The position numbers and the translations under genes were made by a program. This document shows positions 27,901 through 37,779 of a stretch of 64,000 nucleotides of DNA, piece after piece. Within the stretch, counting starts at the first letter, position 1; each line of letters starts with the position of its first letter. The notes under the pieces are model-generated. The model saw nothing but the letters and a program-made list of their open reading frames with translations. It was not told the origin of the DNA and did not search any database. Where the stretch lies: positions 25,238,719-25,302,718 of the forward strand of contig NC_054882.1 in NCBI RefSeq assembly GCF_018320785.1, given 5' to 3'. The stretch is from Cheilinus undulatus (lineage: Eukaryota; Chordata; Actinopteri; Labriformes; Labridae).

Positions 27901-30900
27901 CAATATCCAAAAATGGCATGTTTTATGCATGATTTAGACACATTAACCTGTAATCCACCCCACATACTTGGTATCTTTAGAAGCCTGAAACCTAGTTTCA
28001 GTCAGGAACACTCTCGCCGTACATTTTACAATTTTATTGCAAAATGGATATACAATTTAACTTGGAGGAGAAGGCTCTGCTCAAAACATGCTTTTCAGGG
28101 AGGGCATGGCTACAAACCCCGATATGGATAAATACATTCATTACAATGCGTACTGAATGCAGTAAAATTAGCTCAAAAGCAATTGATACATGAAAGCTTG
28201 AATCTTAATATGAGGGTGCAACAAGCTTTATTCTATAAAGGAGGAGGCTAGGTCGGAGGATGTTAATCTTTGCATCAGCATTAATGCAAGCAGTTAGTCA
28301 TGTTTAAATACACCTCTGTGTTGAGAGAAGAGCTGTGATTGGCTATGGGAGCTGTTAGGAAATAATTTGGATCAGCAGGACTACCATTTCCTGCATGAAC
28401 TTACGCTGATCTTAATTTCTGCTGGCTTCAATCAGGAGATAATGATAGATGCGAGAAGATAGTGTTTGTGTTCAAAACTGCATATTATATAATACTTCTC
28501 AGACATAGATACATGCTGCATACTAAGTTAATGGTTAGTATGTCTTTCCACCATAAAGCCCATCCTTTTTGTATCACGTGAATTCATATATATGGTCCAG
28601 GCTTCATTGGCTAAGATAACAACAAGCAGGAACATACTAATATATAGAGATTCAATGTGATGTCACTTTGAGTATGCAGTTTTATGCACATCCCTTATTA
28701 AGATAAACAAAGCAGCAACAAATGAGGTGTATCTGATGAAGAACAGCATTGAAAGCCCATTCTTCATCCCAGATTCAATTAGCCTTAATGCATATCTCTT
28801 ATAAAGGAAAGCAAAAGTGAGATTATGAGTGAGATTACATAACAGATGAATGATGCAAATATAAGTTTGATTAGCTCAAGAGATGCTTGCAGTTAGTGCT
28901 TCATGTCTGATTGGCTGTAGTGTGTTAGACAACCTGAGCAAGTCCTTATGTTCCTCCATTAAAACTGGAGCCTTGATGTGCGCAGTCTCCAACCTGTTTT
29001 TCTGCTCCATAAAAGTGGAAACAACTCGCATTCAAGAGGCAGCTTAGCAAGCTATTTCAGGCTTGTGTCTATATGCAGAGAGGAGGGGTGTCACAAGGTT
29101 AGAGAAGAGTGCTGAATGTCCTGTGTGTGAATTGAGACATATTTTTTCTCTTGTCACCATGCAGGGAGAACCTGTCGGTGTGTGGCTCTCGCTGGTGGCT
29201 CCGGTGCGTCCTCCTCAACATCCTCCTTTTCCTGCTACTCTTCTTCCTCACCACTCCAGCCATCATTGTCAACACCATGGATAAGTTCAACGTCACGAGG
29301 CCTGTGGAGAGCCTGCGGGTCAGTGTTTGAGTTTGTTCGCTTGTTGTGAGAGAGAGAGAGAAATGACCACTGATACTTTTATATACCTGTAAAGGCAAAC
29401 AAGACCATAATTATCAAGATCCTGCGAACGTATGTAGAACCTAAGATACATTCACTTTGTATTACTGATACGCCTGCATAATTAATAAAGAAAAATAGTA
29501 TAGATAAAAAAACATACATTGCATTCAGGAAGTATTCGGACCCCCCCTTAATTTTTTCATTTTTTTTCATGTTGCAACCTGATGCTAAAATCATTTAAAT
29601 TCATTTTTTTGTCATTAATCTGCACTCAGTACCCCATCATGATAAAGTGAAAACAGAATTTTAGACATTATTGCAAGTTTATCAAAAATAAAAACTGAAA
29701 AATCACATTGACATAAGTATCCAGATCTTTTATTCAGTACTTAATTGAAGCACCTTTGGCAATTACAGCCTTGAGTCTTTTTAAATATAACGCAACAAGC
29801 TTTGCGTACCTGGATAGCAGGGTTATTGCCATTCTTCTTTCCAAATCCTCTTAAGCTCAGTCAGTTTGGAACGGGACCATCATTTGACAGGATTTTCAGA
29901 GATGTTTGATAGGGTTCAGGTCAGGGTCTGGCTGGGCCTCTTCAAGACATTCACACAGTTGTCCCTAAGCCACTCCTGTGTTGTCCTGGCTGTGTACTTC
30001 GGGTCTTTGACATGTTGAAAGGCTAACCTTTGGCCCAGTCCTGAGCACTGCAGTCTCTGACCAGTCTCCCAGTCCCTGCTGCTGAAAATCACTTCCACTG
30101 CATGATGCTGCCACCACTGTGCTTCACGGTTGGGATGGTATTGGGCAGGTGATGAGCAGTGTATGGTTTCTTTCAGAAATAACATTTAGAATTGAGGTCA
30201 AACAGTTCAATCTTGGTTTCATCAGACCAGATGCAAACTCCAAGCAGACTTCCATGTGTTTTGCACAGTAAAGAGGCTTCCATCCAGCTACTCTGCTAAG
30301 TACTCATTAAGCCCAAAACTTTGAAGGACTGCATTGATGGTTGTCCTTCTGGGACTATGTCCCATTTCCACACAGGATCTCTGGAGCTCAGTCAGAGTGA
30401 CCATTGGATTCTGGGTCATCTCTCCTACTCAGGCCTTGCTCAGTTTGGTTGGACACCTAACTTTTACAAGAGTCCTGGTTGTGTCAAATGTTTTCCATTT
30501 GCGACTTATGGAGGCCAATGTGCTCAACAATCCTGTCTCTGAGCTTGGGAGGCTGTTCCTTTGACCTTATGGCTTGGTTTTTGCTCTGATATGCATTTTC
30601 AGCTGTGAGGCCTTATGTAGAGAGATGTGTGCCTTTCCAAATCATGTCCAATAAACCAAATTTACCACAGGTGGATCCCAATCAAGGTATAGAAACATCT
30701 CAGCAACAGTCAAGAGAAATAACAGCAACCTGAGCTAGTTTTCAGGTGATGCTTATGTCAGTATGATATTTCATTTTTTTAAATTTTTTTAAATTCTGTT
30801 TTCATTTTGTCAAAGCAAATATAACTGCAAAAAATAAAGGAGGTCTGAATAATTTCCACTGGCAGATCATTATTGGACATTTCATCTTATTTTATTTACC

Positions 30901-33900
30901 AGGTGGTCATCCTAGAGGGCACCTTTGCTTTGATTTTTTTAAACATTAGGGCACCAGGAGACGCGATTTCCCCCTCTGCCCTCCTTCTGAGTCCACAAGT
31001 GCTACTTAACATTAGTTAAATGTTAGCTAAGCATTAGTTAGCACTTAATTTATCATCTTTAAAGCATTATTCCTGCAGTTATACTTTCCTTAGGCTTTTA
31101 GAAACATGTTAATGTAGATTTATGTGCTTGTCCATTATATATTTAATGATTCTTTTTTCACACTTATGATGATTCACCATTTATAATCAGTTACAACAAT
31201 TACAAATCAGTTAATTTATGAGTTGTGTTCAATAAAAACTGCGCCCCATGAGGTGTATTTACTTCACAGTAAGCCACTATTTTCCATTCATGGATAAAAT
31301 GCACCTTATGAGGGAGAACAGGTGTTCAGAGAGGCTTTCCTGGTTAATACTGAGCAAGAATGCTTTGCAAGAAGCTTGCCGCACAAACCATGATGGTTAC
31401 TTCTAATCTGCTTTTACCTATAGAATTTATGTGCTGTGCTTTTAAGTATTAACTAATGTTTAACTAATGAGGTGTTTCTATTTAGTTTCCTTGATTAATT
31501 AATTAATTAAATAATCAGTCATCTTGTTTTCCTCTCCAGAGCCCAGTCATTACCCAGTTCTTCCCGACCCTCCTGCTGTGGGCATTTTCAGTCCTCCTTC
31601 CCTTCATCGTCTACTATTCCGCCTTCTTCGAGTCCCACTGGACCAGGTACTCACCTGTCAGAGGCCACTTTTCTCTCCTCTTCCCCTCTGAAAGGGAAAT
31701 GCTTCTTCTTTAGTCTGACCCTTCATATGAAGCCCCCCATCTTCCTCTCGACTCTCAGCATCCCTGTTTTTTTCATCCCAATTATGTGTCTCTCTTTCAC
31801 CCTGTTGCACTTTTTTTTTTTTTTTTTTTTACTTCTCTTTCTCTCTGTCACTCTCCCTGCACTGTTATTCTGGGCAGGTTGTCATAGAGATCTCCATGTG
31901 AGAATAATAATGATATGCACAGTAGCCACCGTGCAGAGGAGCGGCACATGGTGACTGTAGCAGGAGGAGGAGGAGGAGGAGCAGAACAACTGTGTATATG
32001 GAGACAACCTCATGCAGCACCTATGAGCACCGTTTCTTTACATAACCACCCCCACAAACGTGGTGTGCAGGCGTGATGTGCGAAGGAGCAAATGCAAATC
32101 AACGGTTTACTGGAGTGCAAAGCATAGTTTGTGCTAATGAGCCAAACTGTCTTGTAAATGTAAAGTTTGACTTTGACTGCATCAGCTGTTTAAGGGAACT
32201 CTGTGTTTATGATTTAAAGCTAATTAGACTTAGCACTGTGATGTAATGCTTTTACGATACCATGTTTCTCAGGTCTGGGGAGAACCAAGTTACGATGCAC
32301 AAGTGCTTTCTACTGCTGGTCTTCATGGTCATCATCTTGCCCTCACTTGGTTTGTCCAGGTACACTACACTTGGATGACACAACACACATTGCATCTTCT
32401 TTTATTTTTATGTCCTGCAGTTTTTGAGGGTTTTTTTCACTACTTTTTTATTGTTCTCCAGTCTGGACCTGTTCTTCACGTGGCTCTTTGATGTCAACTT
32501 CCTGGATGAAAAAGAAGTCAAATTTCAGTAAGATAGCTCTGTTTGGCCAAATAAAGGGCCCCAAAAAGATCATAACTCCCAAAACATTACAGTCTAAATA
32601 TGTCTTATTTGTTATAGATGATCTTTTTCTTACCAAATGCCAACACATCTAATAAATCATCTTCATAACTTTTTTCCCCAACAGGATCTAAAACATAAAC
32701 CTTTCTATTGCCATTTTTACAAGATACAGATATTTTGATTGTGTATTAAATCCAAGTCATACTGACAATGATTGATTTATAAAATTAATAAAAGGGTAAA
32801 ACATCCAAGGGGGTGAATGCTTATTACAGGCACTGTAAATTATTCTTATAAATTCATATGCTTGTGTACACTAACAGACCATTTTACCAAACATAAACAG
32901 CTGTGATCAGGGAGAGTGGGACTCATTTTCAGCCCTGGAGTTTCAAGGCATAGACGAGCCTACTTAAGTTCACAACCTTTTACTGAGGATATCTGTTTAT
33001 GTATATTTTTTATTATTTACTTCTTGATATATCACTCTCAAATCAAATATAAGTAACTAAAATGTATTTCTTTCCATGTAATTATTTTGTCACAGATGTG
33101 TGTTCCTCCCAGACAACGGTGCATTCTTTGTAAACTATGTCATCACATCCAGTCTGATCGGCACAGCCATGGAGCTGCTTCGTATCCCCGGCTTGACAGT
33201 GTACGCCCTCCGCCTGTGTTTCGCCAAGTCTCAGGCTGAACGTATTCATGTCAGACGGGTAAACTGACACTCAAATAATTTTATATTTGATTTATTTTCA
33301 TTTCAAATCATGAAGTATTAAATGTTTTGGTTTCTTTGGCAGAGTCAGGCCTATGAGTTCCAGTTTGGCCTGGAGTACGCCTGGACCATGTGTATATTTG
33401 CAGTCACTATGACCTACAGCATCACGTGTCCCATTATTACTCCCTTTGGTGAGCAACGCAAAGTGACCCTCCTTCTTTCCAGCTCCTCTCTGCTCTCTGT
33501 GTCCCCTCTTAGCCATGTGTACATGTCTCTCCTCATACTCTGACCTCACTCTCCTCTACTGCCTGCCAGTCCGATGCAGACTGTGTGAATTTGCTGCTGT
33601 AGTCCCAGACACCCAGACACAGAGAGCTGTGAGCCAGACGCCCACTCTGCTCCTGTCTCTGCCCAGAGCTCACCAAGCTCCTATTTACTTGTGCAGTCAA
33701 ATCTTCAGTCCAAATGAGCCCTTTCATATATAATATCCTGCTGTTCTCTGTCCTTATGTTCCTGTGTTTCTCAGAGGATTTCTATTTTAATCATGCATTC
33801 TCATTGTGGATGTGTTTTTCTGTCTTCTAGGTCTGCTCTATGTAATTCTGAAACATGTGGTGGACAGATACAACATCTACTATGCATATGTTCCCACCAA

Positions 33901-36586
33901 ACTCAACCAGAGGATACACAGAGCAGCTATCAGCCAGGTCATCGTGGCTCCAATCTTCTGCATGTTCTGGCTGCTCTTCTTCTCAGTGCTCAGATTAGGT
34001 ACCACGTCACTTCTCTGGGTTTAGTTAAGTTACAAATCAATAAAAATCCTGGAACAATCAATCATGATAATTCTTTGTTTGTTTGTTTTTTTACTGATTT
34101 GTGACATTGGGCGCATTAAAGTTAGACCATGATATGGCTCATATAACACATTTAACTTTCTTAAATAAATAAATGTCACCCTCCGTATAGCTCTACCATT
34201 TATCTCTACATTAACATGTTCAGTGTTACTTTGGTTTCTACTGGAATAGATACAATAGAAATCATTTTGCTTATATTTAAGGAAGGTGTCTATCTTTATC
34301 ATTTTTTTGTTTACATTATTTTGAAGATTATCCACATTTCTGTGTGATAAAATTTATTTATATCATCGGCAAATGTTACTTCATGCAAGTTGTTAGATGA
34401 ATTAACAAAATTATTTACATAGAGATGAAAAGTAGTGGCCCTAATGTTGATCCTTGTGGCATCCCACATTTAATTTCTGTAATCTGAGATTTTATATTCT
34501 TCACATATACATGTTGTTCCCTTTCTTAAATATAATATAAACCAGTTTAATGCCATGCCCCTTGCACCATAGTGGTGTCAAATGTTTTCTCATTTTATCC
34601 TCTTCATTTTTAGGTAGTATGACTTCGATTACATCATTACATTAACATTGGAATCTAAATTTTATATTGCAGGTCTGGTGAATCCCATCACCCTCTTCAC
34701 CTTTGTGTCCCTGCTCTCCTCTATTGCCTTCTCCCTCCTCCGCTTGTGCCTTAGGAAGCAACCTGACAAATCAACAAGTTACCAGGTCAGCTGTGCTGTT
34801 CCTCAGTGAGTTCAGCTGCAGATGCATTTATACCTCATAAACAGCGTTTAAATATGTGTATTTTCTTTGTTTCAGATGTCAGATCAGCCAGCAGAAGGAA
34901 CGTTTACCGATGCAGACAGGAGTACAGTAACATCCACCACTGCCTCGAATGTAATGTGCAACATTTTCTTTCAATGAATCAAACAAATTTACCAAAACTA
35001 TAACTATATAACTGTTTAGGTTTTTGCAGTGCAACCTTCCTCCAGTCCAAATAAACTGCACAAAATACCTTGGTCTTAACGGAATTCATGTGGTCCTGCA
35101 CGTGTTTTATTTTAACAGAGCATGGGCATCTTGTTTTCACTTTGCTGCAGAGTCATTTTTATTTATTTAATTTTATTTATTTATTTAATGTTCACATATT
35201 TTAAGCTGTTTTTAATATCTTGTACATCTCTCATGATATTATCCATTCACTGGTTGGTTGATTCCATAAATAACTGAACAAAGGTCTTACAATTTCTTTC
35301 TTGTTGCACAATCAAGTCTTTAAAAAAAGACTTCTGTTGGTCAGGCAGTTCATGAATCATGCTAGATGAAAGCATTTCTTCTTCTGGTTGACCTTTTTTG
35401 GTCCCTTACTGCTAAAAAATGTGGCTGCGGCTGACCTGAGCTTGGCCTGGTGGTGGCTAGCTGCCGCTGGGGCTAACCACCACCACCAGGTATATTTACC
35501 CTTCTCTGCTGTTGCCCTCTCTGCCCCGTCAACAGACCTCTCTGTCCTGCAGCTGATTGTTAACCTGACACTCATAATATGTGTTCATTAGTTTCAGAGC
35601 AGGGGTGAATCTAGATTTTTTTAGTTGGGGGCCCAGGTTCTGATGCATAGGGGGAAATAAGGTTTGTGTGTACACAGACAAATCATCATGTATTATTATA
35701 ATATTTAACTTCATGATTTAAATTTTAAATATTTAAATAAAATAGTACAAAGTAATTTTAAATAAGTAGTTAAAATTGTTGAGTGACATTTGTAAGTTCT
35801 GGTGGGACTAGCATGTTTAAAAGACTTAAAAAATAAGTCTTCAAAAATGAGCGGAGGAGATGGTGATATAAGTAAAAAGTTAAATTTATTAGAGTTGGGT
35901 AGGGTTTTATTAACTAATTATTTTAAATTGTTTAAAGTGGATTTAATAATTGCAAATGTCTTTACAATAATAGTATTGCATTTTTAGTGCCATCAACCAC
36001 TGTCTTTTTCCCCCTAAGCATTGATTTAGGCACCATTTTTAAAGTATCAGATTTAGCACTGATAATGTAAATGCCCAACCCTACTCCCCTCTGAATTTTT
36101 AATCATCTCACTGATTTTATAAAAAGGCTATTAATCATTAAAACTTGAATTTGATACAAAGATATGATGTCACAATATAATAACGTATTGGCAATACATA
36201 AACTCATTTCTGTATATTTATATCTTATTTTGGGTGGGAAAGAAACCTAGATTTGAAACCATATGATTATCTCATAACCCCACAAGCCTCATTAATTAAA
36301 TTGTGTGATTTACTGTGTGACACTGCCATAAACTTTGTTTTTCCTCTCCCATTAGCTCTTTGTGGCATCTGTGCTCCTAGAGCCAGAGCTGGCTTTGACC
36401 CCGATGCCCTCCCCGGCCCACCACAGCTACGGCACCATGGCCAGTTCACAGAGTTCAAGCCACGGCCCGGTGGGGGAAGAGGAGTCAGAGGAAGACCCCA
36501 CCCAGACTCATGAGACTGAGCTGCAAGACCCTCCAGAACCCTACTGCGCCAGCCCTCTCATGGACAGCCCAGTTGGCTACCAGTAA
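6949..36586 (+). CDS. tmem63c: Transmembrane protein 63C (OSCA/TMEM63 mechanosensitive channel family), 22 coding exons
   Basis: Coding exons: 6949-7158, 11696-11775, 16533-16620, 19137-19174, 21357-21499, 22362-22413, 22520-22628, 24452-24525, 24669-24749, 24831-24951, 25081-25214, 25366-25488, 29165-29318, 31540-31646, 32273-32359, 32462-32527, 33096-33258, 33343-33448, 33831-33998, 34673-34785, 34876-34950, 36356-36586. All introns are GT-AG and the joined frame is open for 840 codons. Resemblance to remembered human TMEM63C is clear at [14 protein letters not shown] (49-62), [24 protein letters not shown] (333-344), [16 protein letters not shown] and the tail [21 protein letters not shown]. 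Order: extracellular N-terminus with sequon N34-S-T; a hydrophobic segment near 57-78; membrane segments near 160-180 and 208-230; a cytosolic domain about 240-418; then further membrane segments from about 430 to 728; an acidic, proline-rich cytosolic tail 740-840. The family forms stretch- or osmosensitive cation channels in the plasma membrane; the channel role here is inferred from family. The start is the first ATG of the exon, whose acceptor is at 6931-6932, so a 5' non-coding exon must lie upstream. Confidence 0.96.
7786..7990 (+). repeat. Common teleost interspersed repeat (CATCCATCCATT family)
   Basis: The block starts CATCCATCCATTATCTACAC and continues with TTATCC, GCCGATCCCAGCTGTCATTG, CAGTCCATCACAGGGCT and CAATTTAGAGTCATCAATTA. 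I recognise this word order as a very abundant fish repeat tail. It lies in the first tmem63c coding intron and is truncated on the right. Assignment is from memory of the pattern. Confidence 0.7.
8515..8740. repeat. Teleost dispersed repeat fragment (AAGTGGCCACTTGAG family)
   Basis: The stretch has the order CTCAAGTGGCCACTTGAG, CCCCATAAGGTCCCAC, TTAAAATGGCCATTTTA, GCAGAAATAA, which I recall as a widespread fish repeat. The palindromic word AAGTGGCCACTT marks its start. It is intronic with no coding content. Class unknown and boundaries approximate. Confidence 0.45.
9101..9671. mobile_element. MITE with PIF/Harbinger-like features (TAA target duplication)
   Basis: Left end GGCCAGCCACACACTA (9101) pairs with right end, reverse complement AACCAGCCACACACTA (to 9671). 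Both sides are flanked by TAA (9098-9100 and 9672-9674), the TWA-type 3-bp duplication used by PIF/Harbinger elements. It is 571 bp long without a transposase frame. A related but more diverged copy may be at about 38697-39094. Confidence 0.65.
9735..10345. mobile_element. Rearranged Tc1-like remnant (family 1): two halves in opposite orientation
   Basis: 9735-9975 is a + strand Tc1 piece with CTGGTCTGATGAAACCAAGA and the TGGTGGCAGCATCATGCTGT signature. From about 9985 the sequence becomes the - strand version (GCAAACTCCTTGCAGGCTTTCATGTG, then GATGGTTGTCCTGCTGGAAC). The two halves partly mirror each other around about 9980. It ends near GAATGCACTGTATTG. It lies inside a tmem63c intron and is not functional. 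Confidence 0.7.
10346..11695. other. tmem63c: tmem63c intron sequence, nothing recognised
   Basis: The rest of the first coding intron up to the acceptor at 11694-11695. No repeat ends or exon-like frames could be paired. The stretch around 10790-10960 is richer in GC than its surroundings and has no assigned role. Confidence 0.35.
12200..12300 (+). mobile_element. Solo end of a Tc1-like transposon
   Basis: TTTTCACTTTGTCAACAT followed by AAAGTGAAAGGGGTCTTAAT and ACTTTTTGAATGCACTGTG is the usual right end of the Tc1 copies in this window (compare 30790-30866 and 62690-62768). No left part was found, so only the terminal piece remains. Confidence 0.6.
12370..12490. repeat. Dispersed repeat fragment shared with 380-500
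   Basis: GAGCTGCAAAGCATTGTGGG and the following ATTTCTTGCGTAAACAAAAC-like stretch repeat the block at 380-500 with substitutions. No terminal structure is visible. It lies in the second tmem63c coding intron. Confidence 0.45.
13960..15823 (-). mobile_element. Tc1-like transposon (family 2), interrupted by a LINE tail
   Basis: Read on the - strand this copy matches the element at 57149-58540. It starts at AAAAGTGTTTCACCC, keeps the complement of the transposase signature (CAGCATGATGCTGCCACCAC near 15075), and ends at ATGAATACTTTTTATAGGCAGTGTA (to about 15823). 14338-14873 is a later L2-type LINE insertion: the flanks CATTCACCTT and GTTGTCTTTG would be near-contiguous, as in the other copy. 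About 15310-15500 is a GC-richer stretch not found in the other copy. Frames are broken throughout. Confidence 0.8.
14338..14873 (+). mobile_element. 3' end of an L2-type non-LTR retrotransposon
   Basis: The translated + strand reads [20 protein letters not shown], then [16 protein letters not shown] and an FGI end, the typical C-terminus of L2-like ORF2. Downstream is an AT-rich 3' UTR ending in a short tandem tail (GTTGAAGTTGAAGTTG near 14860). It is 5'-truncated, as LINE copies usually are, and sits inside the Tc1 element at 13960-15823. Confidence 0.75.
16802..17427. mobile_element. MITE flanked by TTAA (Kolobok/piggyBac-type target)
   Basis: TTAA at 16802-16805 is followed by AGGGGACATATTATGC; the right end is the inverted AGGGGACATGTTTT followed by TTAA at 17424-17427. 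Length is 626 bp including the TTAA sites, with no transposase frame. TTAA duplication with short TIRs is typical of Kolobok and piggyBac elements. It lies in the tmem63c intron between 16620 and 19137 and carries a SINE fragment. Confidence 0.75.
17085..17195 (+). mobile_element. tRNA-derived SINE fragment inside the TTAA MITE
   Basis: TAGTTCAGTGGG resembles a tRNA A box and GGTCTGAGTCCC a B box at proper spacing. These are followed by CTTTGGATAAAAGTGTCTGT, the well-known teleost SINE body word. There is no intact cloverleaf, so this is a SINE and not a tRNA gene. Confidence 0.65.
17428..19136. other. tmem63c: tmem63c intron sequence, nothing certain
   Basis: The only noteworthy item is a 168-codon open frame (18264-18770, TTG start) without any family resemblance, judged to be chance. 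About 17860-18050 has recurring TTAACAC / AGTGTTAA words, perhaps an old repeat. Confidence 0.3.
19175..21356. other. tmem63c: tmem63c intron sequence, nothing recognised
   Basis: No repeat ends or exon-like frames found. A poly-T run at 21331-21344 forms the pyrimidine tract before the acceptor at 21355-21356. Confidence 0.35.
23420..24154 (-). mobile_element. Internally deleted Tc1/mariner element with near-perfect TIRs
   Basis: Left CACTATATGGACAAAAGTAT and its inverted copy at the right end bound 735 bp; TA precedes the left end, but the right flank reads AT. The - strand frame near 23450-23750 keeps the C-terminus of a Tc1-type transposase ([39 protein letters not shown]); the N-terminal and catalytic part is missing. 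It lies in the tmem63c intron 22629-24451 and is non-autonomous. Matching ends suggest it moved more recently than the Tc1 remnants nearby. Confidence 0.85.
24367..24412. repeat. (TTTTA)n microsatellite
   Basis: Repeats of TTTTA with a few longer T runs, about 46 bases long, some 40 bases before the acceptor of the tmem63c exon at 24452. Confidence 0.8.
26600..27580 (+). mobile_element. Tc1-like transposon (family 1), + orientation, decayed
   Basis: Recognisable in order are GCTGAGATGTTTCTACGCCT, GGCCTCACAGCTGAAG, TGGTCACTCTGACTGAGCTC, TCTGGTCTGATGAAACCAAG, the signature TGGTGGCAGCATCATGCTGT (27212), AACATGACAGTGACCCTAAG and GGATTTGCAAAGAAGAGCAA. Frames are shifted, so it is dead. It lies in the tmem63c intron 25489-29164, upstream of the exon at 29165. 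The same family occurs inverted at 29520-30866 and direct at 61758-62768. Confidence 0.85.
27581..29164. other. tmem63c: tmem63c intron sequence, nothing recognised
   Basis: No paired repeat ends or coding exon seen between the Tc1 remnant and the acceptor at 29163-29164. Confidence 0.3.
29520..30866 (-). mobile_element. Tc1-like transposon (family 1), - orientation, near full length
   Basis: The ends GCATTCAGGAAGTATTCGGA (29520) and, inverted, GGTCTGAATAATTTCCACTGG (to about 30866) bound about 1.35 kb. The complement of the transposase signature is at about 30100 (GCATGATGCTGCCACCACTG) and of CTGGTCTGATGAAACCAAGA at about 30210. It is in the tmem63c intron 29319-31539, opposite to the copy at 26600-27580. 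The transposase frame is broken. Confidence 0.85.
31811..31830. repeat. Poly-T tract
   Basis: Twenty uninterrupted T bases in the tmem63c intron 31647-32272, with no LINE or SINE body attached to it. Confidence 0.85.
32740..32838 (+). mobile_element. Solo right end of a Tc1-like element
   Basis: AAGGGGGTGAATGCTTATTA followed by CAGGCACTGTA is a typical Tc1 terminal sequence. No other part of the element is recognisable on its left. It is in the tmem63c intron 32528-33095. Confidence 0.5.
34110..34610 (-). mobile_element. LINE reverse-transcriptase fragment
   Basis: On the - strand, near 34430-34480, it reads [15 protein letters not shown], and near 34358-34385 [13 protein letters not shown]. 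These are the reverse-transcriptase motifs usually seen as PQGSxLGP and FADD. The frame between them is broken. It lies in the tmem63c intron 33999-34672 against the gene's direction. The clade is not assignable from this fragment. Confidence 0.75.
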
Positions 36587-37440
36587 TACCAAATCCCCCA
36601 AAGCTTATTCCACCTATCCTTCACTGGATCCCTGAAAGGCCACATTGCTGCATTTTCACCACTGACCTCAGACTCCAACTAAGCTGCTCTGGACTCTGGG
36701 ACTAGAGTGGACCTGTTGGAAAGGAGAAGGGGAGAAGCTTCAGAATACAGGAACAGGATCCAGGCAAGCAAAACTAGAAATGTATAGCCAGGAGATGCCA
36801 AAACACTTAATTCAACTTGAAAGAGAGCACATCCACCTTAAATGTACAGATTATTTTAACTGTCAAGCTCTCAACGACAGGGATTTCCTCTTCTTCTAAG
36901 GCTTCATTCGCAAGTTAAAAAGCTTCAGACTAATCAAAGTGTCTGGGGAAGAATTGCCTTTGGGACGGCATCAGAGATTCTGTGTCCATGCGGTGCCACT
37001 TGGACATGAGTGGAGGTGAAAGTTCCCATTAGAGTGGGTAGTGTGAGCAGGCTCGCCCTGGCAGACTGACACAGCGGTCTGGGCACGGGATGATATCTGG
37101 CTCCTCGGTGGCAGAGCTTGGGGAGGCTGAGGGTGAGGGCAGCTAGTCGTGAAGCCATCTGCAGTGAGAGAGCAGACAGACGGAGGGCCGAATGTAACTC
37201 TGAGATGTACTGTGCTACGATCTCTACAAGGAGGCACAAGCAGTGTGACTGAACCTGCAGCTTATTGTGACTACTATCAATCTGAAGTTGCTATTTTTGC
37301 TACTGTTTTTTTGTGTTATCAATATTGTGCTTTGAGTTTGGGCAGGGCAACTGAAGATCAGATTTGGAGAGCTGTCCCATATTTTTTTCTAGTTTTTATT
37401 GTGTATGTGATCCAACTCTATTTGTATTTGTTTTAAACAA
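36587..37440 (+). other. tmem63c: tmem63c 3' UTR, proximal part (3' end undetermined)
   Basis: This sequence directly follows the TAA stop of the last tmem63c exon (36584-36586). No coding exon is seen in it. I found no obvious AATAAA close to the stop. ATTAAA occurs near 39267 and AATAAA near 42463, so the UTR could be much longer than drawn. The right edge given here is only the point before clear repeat DNA begins and is not a mapped polyadenylation site. Confidence 0.4.
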
Positions 37441-37779
37441 ATATTTGAACATTTGGTCATTTATTTTCTCGCTGACAGTTTGATGAGACAATTGATATAC
37501 CATTACTGTAAACACAGTGTGAAGCTATAGCCCAAAGCTATCTGTTTCATTAGCTTAGCACAAAAAAGGTTGTAATGTGTGGCTTTGAACAAGACAAAAT
37601 TAAGTCCCTTGAAAACACTTTTAGAGTGGCCCTATTGGAACTTTTGGAAGTTTTAGAGAGAGCCAGAATGGCTGTACCCCCACTCCCAGTCTTTACACTA
37701 AGCAAGGTGAGTTAGTCTAAGCTAACCAGGACAGTCTGGCTGCAGACCATACATCTCTGATGGCTGACCTCACAGACGC

